Source: a virus
IMG/VR virus record: IMGVR_UViG_3300031643_000641
Location: 1-30,504 of that record
Direction: 5' to 3' (one strand)
DNA: 30,504 nucleotides
The notes under the pieces were generated by a model. That model was not told the origin of the DNA. It ran no database searches and saw only the letters and a list, made by a program, of their open reading frames with translations. Shown piece by piece: positions 13,862 to 21,366 of this stretch (position 1 is the stretch's first letter; every line of letters begins with the position of its first letter). The position numbers and the translations under genes are program-made.

Positions 13862-14387
13862 CGCTTTCGTGCCTCCCGCTTAGCTTTATCAATCTCCTCT
13901 TGTATTTGCCGGTCAATCTCATTCATTATCACGATGAACTCTTGGATCGTTTTCGCCGGCTGCCTTCTGAGCTGCGTTGGGGTCCACCCGAACTCCTTGC
14001 AGAACTTGTACTCCGTAAGTTTTGGGTTAGGCTTGCCTCTTCGGATTGCTCTAACAAAAAACGACTCTCTTGAACTGTCAAACCGTTAAGCTTGTTGACT
14101 AATTTGCTGAACAACTCGCCCAAGCCCACTGGAACACCGTCTTCCTCGCTCAGCAGCTTCTCAAGTGTGACGGGTTTACTTTCAGGCTGCTCTTTTAAAC
14201 TCGCAAATATTGTTTCTGCTTGAATTGCAACATAGTCGCTGCTTTGAACTTGACCCGTCATTTGACTGTATTTCGTGTATTTCTGAATTATACGGCTGCG
14301 TTTAGCCCAAGATATTTCTTCAAAGATATATTCGCCTTCAAATTCTTCGCCAAAGCTTTTGTTGATTTTTACCGTTTGAGTTCTCAT
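13858..14387 (-). CDS. GT-type tail assembly chaperone made by -1 frameshifting
   Basis: If ribosomes slip -1 at 14055-14061, reading leaves the short chaperone frame and continues for about 68 codons to a TGA at 13858, giving a 176-residue fusion. The extension has a clear tail-chaperone look: LTEYKFCKEFGWTPTQLRRQ, PAKTIQEFIVIMNEIDRQIQ and a basic helical end KAKREARKR. This is the pattern of GT (T-domain) chaperones that bind the tape measure. The T frame has no good start of its own before the heptamer, and it ends exactly where the gp10-like gene begins. Slippage itself is inferred from the sequence. Confidence 0.75.
13929..14387 (-). CDS. Tail assembly chaperone, G-type short product
   Basis: 152 residues from the ATG at 14387, which has AAGGTG six bases upstream; a GTG at 14396 is also possible. 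It is the unshifted product, located between the tail tube and the tape measure as lambda gpG is. The N-terminal ~115 residues are mixed (INKSFGEEFEGEYIFEEISW, then helices). The last ~40 residues are a Ser/Arg-rich stretch (SSARSSGGPQRSS and RRKRSKSSS) that is probably only the shadow of the frameshifted T domain. Confidence 0.75.
   Translation of the reverse strand: MRTQTVKINKSFGEEFEGEYIFEEISWAKRSRIIQKYTKYSQMTGQVQSSDYVAIQAETIFASLKEQPESKPVTLEKLLSEEDGVPVGLGELFSKLVNKLNGLTVQESRFLLEQSEEASLTQNLRSTSSARSSGGPQRSSEGSRRKRSKSSS
14055..14061 (-). promoter_or_regulatory. T TTT TTG slippery heptamer for -1 ribosomal frameshifting
   Basis: On the minus strand, in the frame of the short chaperone, the codons read CGT TTT TTG TTA. 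The T-TTT-TTG heptamer fits the X-XXY-YYZ rule exactly, with both tRNAs able to re-pair after a -1 slip. The -1 frame then stays open for ~68 codons. A weak GTTAG/CTAAC pair downstream could form a stem, but no strong pseudoknot is visible. Confidence 0.75.
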
Positions 14388-14397
14388 CTTTGACACC

Positions 14398-15282
14398 TTA
14401 GGTTATGAAGAGGTCTCTCGCAACAAAAGGCGCTTTGAGACTAACAAGATCTTCAATGCCTGAGGGCGTAGCAACGTTTTGCCATTTACAATACTTGAAG
14501 GTTGCAGTGTGCTCGCCATTTGCTGGATTGTCGCCAAGTCGGAAGGACAAGCTGAACTCACTATCATTTATTACGTCATCAAACTCTGTTTTGCTTTCAA
14601 ACTCAAACAATAGTTCGCCGAAAATGTTGCGGTGACGTTCCCGCAAATACTTCAGAAGATGCCCATTTGAATTTTGGATAACAGGCACAGCCTTCAAATT
14701 GTTTTCAACATTGAATTTCCAATCCGTCACAGTGCTAACCGCTACCAAGTTTCCGCCGTCCGCATCGCCTTTTTTCACGTAGCTTTCATAATAGGGAACG
14801 GCACCACCATAATCTCCGTAGGTGGCTCCACTGATCTTCGCCGTGCCCAGAGCAACGTCCTTGCCGATGACATCAACTGTTCCTTTTATCACGTCTTCAA
14901 TACTACATTGCATGCTTAACTTGTCAATTCTGCAGCCCGTGTAGAGAAAACTGATGATGTCTGTGGCACTTACCCACAAGCCCTTATAATACAAGAGTTG
15001 AATGCTCAAGCTATTCAATGTTTGAGCATGCTGAATGAAACTTATAGGCGATTCACTGCTTAAGCAATCGCTAATTTTCAACGTCACCCTTCGCAAGCCC
15101 TTACTAATGCTTTGCAGATCCCGCGAACCAACACCTCTAACCTTGATCAACTGAGGATCCAAGAGGGGCTCCACGTTTTGAGTGTTAATGCCAAGCATCG
15201 CTGGAGTATCAGGCGTTTCTCCATAATTTGTCTCTTGCACAAAATAGACGCGGAACTCATGCGTTCCATACGTTTCAACCAT
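14398..15282 (-). CDS. Major tail tube protein
   Basis: A 294-residue protein with the features of phage tail-tube proteins: an N-terminal YFVQETNYGETPDTPAMLG loop motif, a beta-rich body (VTLKISDCLSS, LSIQLLYYKGLW, DKLSMQCSIEDVIKGTVDVI), and a C-terminal strand (GEHTATFKYCKWQN). It polymerises into the tail tube around the tape measure. The start has AGGAGG upstream, and the chaperone genes follow directly. No sheath gene is present, so the tail is non-contractile. Confidence 0.8.
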   Translation of the reverse strand: MVETYGTHEFRVYFVQETNYGETPDTPAMLGINTQNVEPLLDPQLIKVRGVGSRDLQSISKGLRRVTLKISDCLSSESPISFIQHAQTLNSLSIQLLYYKGLWVSATDIISFLYTGCRIDKLSMQCSIEDVIKGTVDVIGKDVALGTAKISGATYGDYGGAVPYYESYVKKGDADGGNLVAVSTVTDWKFNVENNLKAVPVIQNSNGHLLKYLRERHRNIFGELLFEFESKTEFDDVINDSEFSLSFRLGDNPANGEHTATFKYCKWQNVATPSGIEDLVSLKAPFVARDLFIT

Positions 15283-15290
15283 TTTCTTTC

Positions 15291-16247
15291 TTAACCTCCT
15301 AACACTTTTTCAAACATCCATGTTTTGACTATGAACTCGGTGCGCCACAAAAACGGTTTAACCCGCACCTGATCTAAATCCCGAAAACCCACAACATCAC
15401 AATAAGTAATTCCGTTAACCGTGACTGTGCATAAGGCATAATCACAATAAAGCACGGCTGCAGTTGTTCCATCACTTGGGTTTGTTGTTCTTGCGAGAAG
15501 CCAAACATAGCCGTCATCATCGATATAATCCGTCAAATCAGAGGTGAGCGTAATAGTGATTGTTTCATCAGCTCCGCCGATGCCTGTCTGGGCCTCCTCC
15601 CACACTTCATTAACATGATCCCAGACCTTAACCGTAACTCCGTTCCCACTCGGAGCAGTGCCATAACCCTCAAAAGCTAAAACAATTTTCTTAACAACAG
15701 CTTCTTTAGACTCAATCTTCAAGCGGAACAAAACCATGCTGTATTTACCATTTTCAGACTGAGACTTACTATAGCGACTATCATCGCTATACCATAACTT
15801 CTGATATTCCTCAGCCAAAAGCTCAGTCCAGCCTACGCTTCCAGGAGGTAACTCGCTATCCGAAGCAGCATGATAGGCTTTATGAGTGCCCGTTGGAGGC
15901 CCAACACCAACAAAATCGTAACCCGTAACATTAGGCACAGCTCTCTTCTCTCGAATAATACGGTTAATCTCCTCACACAGTTTCTCACGAACATCCCTAT
16001 TGCTAGACCAACCATTTACTTTCAAAAAGCTGAGACGTCTACGATTAATCCCATTAAGACTCAATTTTTGATCGTCAGCACGTTGAAGACCCACAGTCAC
16101 TTGCCCATCATAATTTTTCAAAAGCTCTTGGTCATACCATTCCTTGCTACAATAAACACTTGCCAAGCCACCGTCATCTTGCACGAGATGCATATTTTTA
16201 TCCAGAAGCCGAACAACCGTAGCCACTGGATCCTCAAAGCTAGTCAT
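15291..16247 (-). CDS. Tail terminator / tail-completion protein with an inserted beta-sandwich
   Basis: A 318-residue protein in the tail-terminator position. The N-terminal ~110 residues (VATVVRLLDKNM, then VNGWSSNRDVREKLCEEINRII) and the final ~32 (FRDLDQVRVKPFLWRTEFIV) together make one small alpha/beta domain. Between them, at about 112-275, lies an extra beta-rich domain (SMVLFRLKIES, VVKKIVLAFEGYG, VKVWDHVNEVWEEAQ, YVWLLARTTNPSDG) with the look of a jelly-roll carbohydrate-binding fold. The start overlaps the head-closure stop (TAATG). The insert is likely exposed on the neck surface. Confidence 0.7.
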   Translation of the reverse strand: MTSFEDPVATVVRLLDKNMHLVQDDGGLASVYCSKEWYDQELLKNYDGQVTVGLQRADDQKLSLNGINRRRLSFLKVNGWSSNRDVREKLCEEINRIIREKRAVPNVTGYDFVGVGPPTGTHKAYHAASDSELPPGSVGWTELLAEEYQKLWYSDDSRYSKSQSENGKYSMVLFRLKIESKEAVVKKIVLAFEGYGTAPSGNGVTVKVWDHVNEVWEEAQTGIGGADETITITLTSDLTDYIDDDGYVWLLARTTNPSDGTTAAVLYCDYALCTVTVNGITYCDVVGFRDLDQVRVKPFLWRTEFIVKTWMFEKVLGG

Positions 16248-17629
16248 TAACTAACAAGCCTCCTACACAAAACAGCACAATATTGAGGCTCACCTTTGAA
16301 ACGGAACACTTGAGGCGACCCCACTTCGTAGTATACACCATTACGCATGATCTTGTCATGATGCCTGATTGGAATCAGAGTGTAAACCTTAACAAAATCA
16401 GTCACCATAAAACCGGGCTCGATAACAACTTCATCGGGCAACGCAAGCCTAACAACCGCTTTAATGGTTATGCCTTCACCATAAGAAACAGTCTCGCCAG
16501 ATTGAACAATACTGTAAAGCGTAACGTTTTCGCCCCCAGCATTCAAAACAGGAGTAAAAAGCGTCTTAACAGGCTTATACCGCAAAAGCAAAAGACCCAG
16601 CCACGAAACCGTGATAATCGACTGCTTATTTTCAACAGGGCTCCAATCAACGAATTTGACGCCCCAAAACATGAACTCTTCGTAATGCAAATTCAGGATT
16701 TGCACGCTCAACAAAAGACTTAGCTTATCCTTAACCGCCCTCACAGAGTACAGAATGCCAGATGTCACAGCATCATAATAGTCCGAAGCGGATTTACGTT
16801 TCAGAACATCAATGTAGCCAGCCCAACAAATGCTCGAGTTATAGCCTGAATAATCAGCACTAGCAGCAATCGTGTTGATGAGCTCATAAACTTTTTCGCA
16901 GCTTAAACTCCAACCTTCATAAACATACAAGCCAAGCAAAGCATAAGCAATGCAATCATCATAAATCTCATTCTGAGACAAGCCAACCCGATGCCACGAA
17001 GAGTCAGAAGGATCATAATAAAGCCACAATTTCTCAAAGCCTTCACGGAGAAAACTAACAGCTTTCTCCATCATCGCTTTATATTGACTCTTCGCATCCA
17101 CGTCATAACTGCACAACATCCTAAGACCAATAAGCCCATAGAGACATTCCACGTCCAGCTTAAGATCCCAAACATCGTTAATATCCACGAACCTTGCAAA
17201 ACCGCCATGGGCCTGTTTGTCCTGCATAGTCTTCAGAAAAGTTTTCCCAGCAAGCACAGCAGCATCAAGATAATCAGTGTCGTTTGTCAGCTCGTACGCT
17301 TTCAAAAGACTAGGAACAACACGGCAAGCATCAATGCTATAATAAAACGTGCTGGTTTCGTTGCTTTTGAACCCGCCATAAGCATCTTTCGTGTAGTTTA
17401 TGCACTGCTGAGTTAAAATAAAATCGGCAAGTGAAACGGTTTTGTTATAGATGCTGGTTTTCTGACTTTCAAACTGCTTATCCTGGTAAGCTTCATAAAG
17501 AAAATCTATACTGAAAGAGGCAGCCGCAACACCACGCCCAAACGTAAGATCCACGCCAGACCCAGGAATGTAATAGAAATAAGGCGCATAATCAAGGATA
17601 AACTGCAAATAAGCCTCGAGCGCAGCCAC
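16247..17629 (-). CDS. Head-closure protein fused to an (alpha/alpha)-toroid, glycosidase-like domain
   Basis: A 460-residue fusion. The last ~100 residues (from ~362) have the signature of head-closure / head-tail joining proteins: VVIEPGFMVTDFVKVYTLIP, then DKIMRNGVYYEVGSPQVFRF. The first ~350 are helix-rich with regularly spaced hairpins and loops such as YGGFKSNET, QAHGGFARFVDINDVWDL, LDVECLYGLIGLRML and YDDCIAYALLGLYVYEGW, typical of (alpha/alpha)6 toroids used by glycoside hydrolases, epimerases and lyases. The reaction cannot be named and catalytic residues are not proven; acidic candidates lie in the DVWDLKLDVE region. The GTG start follows the adaptor stop directly, with GGAG upstream. 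Confidence 0.7.
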   Translation of the reverse strand: MAALEAYLQFILDYAPYFYYIPGSGVDLTFGRGVAAASFSIDFLYEAYQDKQFESQKTSIYNKTVSLADFILTQQCINYTKDAYGGFKSNETSTFYYSIDACRVVPSLLKAYELTNDTDYLDAAVLAGKTFLKTMQDKQAHGGFARFVDINDVWDLKLDVECLYGLIGLRMLCSYDVDAKSQYKAMMEKAVSFLREGFEKLWLYYDPSDSSWHRVGLSQNEIYDDCIAYALLGLYVYEGWSLSCEKVYELINTIAASADYSGYNSSICWAGYIDVLKRKSASDYYDAVTSGILYSVRAVKDKLSLLLSVQILNLHYEEFMFWGVKFVDWSPVENKQSIITVSWLGLLLLRYKPVKTLFTPVLNAGGENVTLYSIVQSGETVSYGEGITIKAVVRLALPDEVVIEPGFMVTDFVKVYTLIPIRHHDKIMRNGVYYEVGSPQVFRFKGEPQYCAVLCRRLVS

Positions 17630-17983
17630 TTAAGCCACTCCCACGTACGGTTCAGTTAAGTTTTCAATCATCCGGTCTAATCGACTTGTCAAAATAGAAA
17701 GTGGAGGCACCTGGTTTTGAACCTCAACTCGCAAATCGCCCAAACTAAAACTGCGACCAACAGACGAGCCCCCAGTAACATAACAAAGACAATACAAGGC
17801 CGCTAAAAGCCGAACAGCAGCAGCCTCACCGTCACTGCAATCGCTATAATCAATCGTTAAATCAGTTTCAAGACTGACCTCTCCTGCAGCCTGGGTCAAA
17901 AACGCGGTAACTTTATCGTCAGCTACATCATCAGCTGTAAGATGCATAAGATCTCGGACGCTGTCGGGCGTTACAGAAACCAA
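17630..17983 (-). CDS. Head-tail adaptor (HK97 gp6-like connector)
   Basis: A 117-residue helical protein that starts VTPDSVRDLMHLTADDVADD, the common beginning of gp6-type adaptors, followed by an amphipathic helix (VTAFLTQAAGEVSLETDL), a long central helix (AAAVRLLAALYCLCYVTGG) and a short beta element (FSLGDLRVEVQNQ). Adaptors of this family dock under the portal ring. TTG start with GAGG eight bases upstream. It is first in its transcription segment after a 198-bp gap with terminator-like sequence. Confidence 0.8.
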   Translation of the reverse strand: MVSVTPDSVRDLMHLTADDVADDKVTAFLTQAAGEVSLETDLTIDYSDCSDGEAAAVRLLAALYCLCYVTGGSSVGRSFSLGDLRVEVQNQVPPLSILTSRLDRMIENLTEPYVGVA

Positions 17984-18135
17984 AGGTTAAGCCTCGTTAC
18001 CTATAGCTAATATTAAGATACGTGAAAAAACAAATTTAAACAATCTTGCTCAAAAAAACATACGAAAAACTCGTAATTAAAAATCCGTGACGAAAAATCC
18101 GATACGAGAAAATTAACAACGAGAAAATCAATATT
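17984..18135. repeat. A/T-rich intergenic region with short iterated motifs
   Basis: It contains two copies of AAAAATCCG (18079-18087, 18093-18101), two of ACGAGAAAAT (18104-18113, 18119-18128) and a small inverted repeat TACGA/TCGTA (18061-18075). On the minus strand the region is T-rich, with a TTAATATT element ~35 nt before the adaptor start. It may carry an internal late promoter or an iteron-type binding site. No gene seen. Confidence 0.45.
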
Positions 18136-18155
18136 AAAAAAGAGGTAGATTACCT
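18136..18155 (-). terminator. Hairpin with T-run after the membrane-protein gene
   Basis: On the minus strand AGGTA-ATC-TACCT (18143-18155) is followed by C and six T (18136-18141). It lies 27 bases past the stop of the membrane-protein gene. A terminator here would split the late operon into a head half and a tail half. Confidence 0.55.
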
Positions 18156-18181
18156 AGGTTCACAGTCTCATTCAGCGGTGT

Positions 18182-18610
18182 TTATCTTTTGAATATTCGC
18201 TTCAGCTCTGTGCCAATCAAGTCCACGAAGAACGCCAACACAGTTGCGATGCCGTTCCAGGGCGGCGGAAGCATACCGAACGTTATAATGCAGACAGAGA
18301 GATAACGCCCTACAGTGCTCCAATACTTCGGCAATTTGTATTCCACGTCTAACCCTTCTGCTCGTTGTCGTGCCCGTTCTTCAAAGAACCCAAGGTTGTT
18401 TCTAACCCATGCTATAAGAAATCCGCCTATACCTGAAAGGAAGAACAGCCGTAGATATCTATAGAGGTCTTGGGCAAACCACGGCCACGTTTTTACTTCG
18501 GCTACTTCAATCATGCCGAAGACTTCATAGATTCCAAGGAAGATAGCACAGAAAACAGCCGTTATCGCCAATGTCATTGCGATTATTTGAGGCATAGAAT
18601 ATTTCGCCAA
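18182..18610 (-). CDS. Multi-span membrane protein, unknown
   Basis: About 142 residues. Hydrophobic segments lie near the N-terminus (IIAMTLAITAVFCAIFLGIY), in the middle (LRLFFLSGIGGFLIAWV) and near the C-terminus (LSVCIITFGMLPP and IATVLAFFVDLIG), giving three or four spans with a charged loop (ERARQRAEGLDVEYKLP). I chose the TTG at 18610 because GGGGAGG lies eight bases before it; a GTG at 18619 is in frame but touches that site. It stands between portal and adaptor genes, an unusual place for a membrane protein. A holin or membrane-docking role is possible but unproven. Confidence 0.65.
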   Translation of the reverse strand: MAKYSMPQIIAMTLAITAVFCAIFLGIYEVFGMIEVAEVKTWPWFAQDLYRYLRLFFLSGIGGFLIAWVRNNLGFFEERARQRAEGLDVEYKLPKYWSTVGRYLSVCIITFGMLPPPWNGIATVLAFFVDLIGTELKRIFKR

Positions 18611-18665
18611 GCTTTTCACCTCCCCTCACCCTTTCCGATGATACAAGTGAGTATGCACAGTTTCA

Positions 18666-19889
18666 TTATGCAGTTTCTCCCGATTCAGCCCCTTCAGATT
18701 CCTGTTCCCACAGCTCCCAACCAAATTTAGTTGCGTTTTTACGGAACTCTTCAGGACGAATCAAGTTTAATTCAGCAGCCTTTAGAATGTCTGCTAAAAC
18801 CACCTCGGGAGTTTCAGGAGTGCCCCAGTTAAGGCGAACCCGAGCCTCCGCGGGATCAAATCCCGCCTGACGCAAAACAGGACTGAAAATATCTCTTTCA
18901 ACCTGACGCTTAACATAACGTTGAATAGGCTTAATTAACATCTCTTGAAGCTCAAGCGCAGCATTAGCTGAAGCCTCAGTAAAGCCGGGCGTACTAAAAA
19001 GACGCGGCAAAGGAGTTTCGCAACCAAGATAAAACTGGTTAAGAATATGCTCAATGTAAAATTCAAAACGTGCCCTAGGGTCTATCGTGACAGGTTTGAT
19101 GTCACCTTTTTTGTTGTAGAAAAGCCAAGCACCCTCTTCAGGACGCTTCTTAATCGCAGCTTCAAACTTCTTTATTGTAGGTTCTTTCGCTCCTTCCAAC
19201 AAGGCTAAAACGTCTGGTCCTGCATACTTCTCAAAAATTTTAGGCAAAATCCTCTCAATCTTACTCTTCATCCAAGCGTACCCTGGCCGCTTATCAGAAT
19301 TAATCGTTAAAGTATGAAGTAAGACCTGCAAAATACCTATGCCGAAACCTGCAGAACCAAGATAATTTATCCGCCAATGAATCACGGCATTCGGGTCAAG
19401 TTCTGTGCCACCATAAGGGCTCGCGCGAAGCTTATACGATTCAATCTTATACGGAACTTTGAGATCTTCGCCAATAACGCCTTGCTCTATCTTGTCAACC
19501 GCGTCTATCGGAAGCCTATGCAGATCCTTGAGGCTTTCAGGCTTAAGTTTAAGCCAAAAATCGTTACCACAGGCAATGAGCGGACGCGCCATGTCACAGA
19601 GCAAACCGTCTAGATTCACGTCTGCATTAAACTTGTCCACAACTTCCTTAGCTTCGTCAACCCTCTCATACTTTTTGTTGGCTGTCGTGTAGAAGCCTAT
19701 GCCAACAGTTGCAGCAGCTAACAAGTCAACACTTGACTTACACGTAGGATCCCGCTCATACAACTTCATAACATCAACAAGCGAAATATTTGGCCTAGTC
19801 TCATAAACGGTTAAGCCCTTAGGGCTCGCACTACCCGAAACACTCCGCCTAACAATAGCCTCATGAATCTTACCCAAAACACTTGACAT
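18666..19889 (-). CDS. Portal protein
   Basis: A 407-residue portal of the HK97 type. The N-terminal half has YERDPTCKSSVDLLAAATVG and the wing-type stretch LLCDMARPLIACGNDFWLKL. Next come RLPIDAVDKIE and DPNAVIHWRINYLGS, the phage portal 'P-x-x-V-x-H-x-R' pattern. The stem/clip region includes FEFYIEHILNQFYLGCETP, LFSTPGFTEASANAALELQE and KRQVERDIFSPVLRQAGF. It forms the dodecameric DNA gate. The ATG follows the winged-helix gene stop directly. It lies downstream of the capsid gene, opposite to the usual portal-protease-capsid order. Confidence 0.9.
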   Translation of the reverse strand: MSSVLGKIHEAIVRRSVSGSASPKGLTVYETRPNISLVDVMKLYERDPTCKSSVDLLAAATVGIGFYTTANKKYERVDEAKEVVDKFNADVNLDGLLCDMARPLIACGNDFWLKLKPESLKDLHRLPIDAVDKIEQGVIGEDLKVPYKIESYKLRASPYGGTELDPNAVIHWRINYLGSAGFGIGILQVLLHTLTINSDKRPGYAWMKSKIERILPKIFEKYAGPDVLALLEGAKEPTIKKFEAAIKKRPEEGAWLFYNKKGDIKPVTIDPRARFEFYIEHILNQFYLGCETPLPRLFSTPGFTEASANAALELQEMLIKPIQRYVKRQVERDIFSPVLRQAGFDPAEARVRLNWGTPETPEVVLADILKAAELNLIRPEEFRKNATKFGWELWEQESEGAESGETA

Positions 19890-20150
19890 TTACAAGCCCC
19901 CTAAAAACCGCTTGCCCTTCTCAGTAATCCTGTAAGGCGCAGTATGCTTCGCACATGTCTTTTCAACATGCCCCTGCTGCTTCAAATAATTAAGAATGCT
20001 AGTGAAAGTCGCAGGAGTCCCACACCGCCTTAACGTCCTCGTATGCAAATCTCTCCTACGAAGAGCCCCTTTACTAAGCTCCGCTAACACAACCTTCGCA
20101 AGACCCGGATCAATCCTCTTCGTCCTACGCTTCAACCATCTCAACCTCAA
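19890..20150 (-). CDS. Small winged-helix protein in the head-gene cluster
   Basis: An 86-residue basic protein with a winged helix: ELSKGALRRRDLHTRTLRRC, then PATFTSILNYLKQQGHVEKT (recognition helix) and a wing ending PYRITEKGKRFLGGL. Several TTG starts are in frame; 20150 gives the longest form, while the TTG at 20135 has GAGG at good spacing. It overlaps the zinc-ribbon gene and abuts the portal start. A transcription regulator expressed late, or a DNA-binding virion protein, are both possible. Confidence 0.65.
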   Translation of the reverse strand: MRLRWLKRRTKRIDPGLAKVVLAELSKGALRRRDLHTRTLRRCGTPATFTSILNYLKQQGHVEKTCAKHTAPYRITEKGKRFLGGL

Positions 20151-20391
20151 CAGGTTTTAAAGTACTAAAAAAAGGAGGAGAATGTTCATTGCAAACCCTG
20201 AGAATCTTCAAGTCACGCTTGCCATCCATGCCATACGTCTTAGGCGCTAAATCAGGAGTATACGGCTCCATCAGAGCCCCACAGACCGGACAGTACTTCC
20301 AACAGTCACAGACAACAATGTCGCCTTTACGGTCTGAGTAGTGAACTTTTCCGCAGCTTTTATTGGGACATTTTCCTTCAAATTTTGGCAA
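20125..20391 (-). CDS. Zinc-ribbon protein between capsid and portal genes
   Basis: An 88-residue protein with at least two Cys pairs: CPNKSCGK (~8-15) and CDCWKYCPVCG (~28-38), suitable for one zinc ribbon. The rest (YTPDLAPKTYGMDGKRDLKI) has no known motif. TTG start. Its stop lies within the start of the winged-helix gene, so the two are translationally coupled. Function unknown. Confidence 0.65.
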   Translation of the reverse strand: MPKFEGKCPNKSCGKVHYSDRKGDIVVCDCWKYCPVCGALMEPYTPDLAPKTYGMDGKRDLKILRVCNEHSPPFFSTLKPVEVEMVEA

Positions 20392-20412
20392 TACACTTCT
20401 AACCTGGACAGC

Positions 20413-21366
20413 TTACAACGTTGTCTTTATCCCAGTCATTTTCGCAACTGCATCAGCTCGGAGAACACCTAAGCCAAACCGTGTTGTACCTCGAACGCCG
20501 AATTTGCCTGACTTCACTTCTTCCCAATCTTCAATCGTAACGTCTCTACGAAGTAGCATAGCTGCTGCGATGCGAGTATCAATCGCATAAGCGGTTCCAT
20601 TAGTCACTAAAGTGCTGGCTTGAACGTTCATGCCTAGAACCCGTGTAACAATTCCCTGCTCAATGTTTGTCTGTGCACTAGGCAAATACTGAGCATGGAT
20701 AAACTTGTCATCATTCAACAGTTGATGCAGCTGTGTTTCATGAACCACCATGACTGTTGGACGCCAATCTTCGCCACGCACAGCGTTGTGAAGCTTAAGT
20801 ATAGCAGCCCAATCCATAACCGCATTGCCTTGGGCGATATCATCTCCACCTGCTAAGTCAGCGTCAGCTATTGCCCCGTAAAGATCAAGAACCTTTGTTG
20901 TTTCCCTTTCGCCTAAAGCCCTGCCAGTCTTTTCAACCATGTTATCCATGACGTTCCACGTAGCATCTTCAACAAACTCCCTAGTCCATTCCTCGCTAGA
21001 CTCTGCAAGCTGATCCGTGTGAATGTCAACCGTACTATGCTTTTTGCCACTGAGCCTCGTAACGGCGCCTTCAGCATACTTGTAAGCAACACCTTTCACG
21101 TCCAACGGAAAACGTTCCATAGTCTCAGTCGTTGGCCTAACATTGATTATGTTCCTGCCAATAAGCTCTGGATAAGCAGCTTCCACTAGAGTATCATGCA
21201 TACGCCCAAGGGCGCCAACCATGTCACTGAACAAGCCTTCCTTAACGCCGATCTCCGCGTAACGCTTGAAAAACGGATGCGCAACTGCTTTTTCCTTTAG
21301 ACTCTCGTAGAACTGCTTATGTTCATTGTCTTTCTCCATTAGGCTTTCAAAAAGTTTAGGTTTCAT
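20413..21366 (-). CDS. HK97-fold major capsid protein
   Basis: A 317-residue HK97-type shell protein. The N-terminal ~60 residues are helical and probably form the scaffold/N-arm segment. The conserved spine and E-loop region contains GRNIINVRPTTETMERFPLD. The P-domain/A-domain stretch runs through WTREFVEDATWNVMDNMVEK, MDWAAILKLHNAVRG, TVMVVHETQLHQLLNDD and GIVTRVLGMNVQASTLV. The last strands are FGVRGTTRFGLGVLRADAVA. ATG directly after the cement stop. It is flanked by a cement protein and a protease, as is typical of head modules. Confidence 0.9.
   Translation of the reverse strand: MKPKLFESLMEKDNEHKQFYESLKEKAVAHPFFKRYAEIGVKEGLFSDMVGALGRMHDTLVEAAYPELIGRNIINVRPTTETMERFPLDVKGVAYKYAEGAVTRLSGKKHSTVDIHTDQLAESSEEWTREFVEDATWNVMDNMVEKTGRALGERETTKVLDLYGAIADADLAGGDDIAQGNAVMDWAAILKLHNAVRGEDWRPTVMVVHETQLHQLLNDDKFIHAQYLPSAQTNIEQGIVTRVLGMNVQASTLVTNGTAYAIDTRIAAAMLLRRDVTIEDWEEVKSGKFGVRGTTRFGLGVLRADAVAKMTGIKTTL

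Noticed and set aside
16283-16723. Long open frame on the + strand opposite the neck fusion gene
   Set aside because: Composition is that of an antisense shadow (Asn/Arg/Thr-rich, no domain), there is no ribosome site, and the minus-strand gene is well supported. The same applies to + frames at 25172-25609, 16991-17416 and 22384-22770.
18061-18128. CRISPR array
   Set aside because: The repeated motifs are only 9-10 bases, irregularly spaced and without spacers of constant length.
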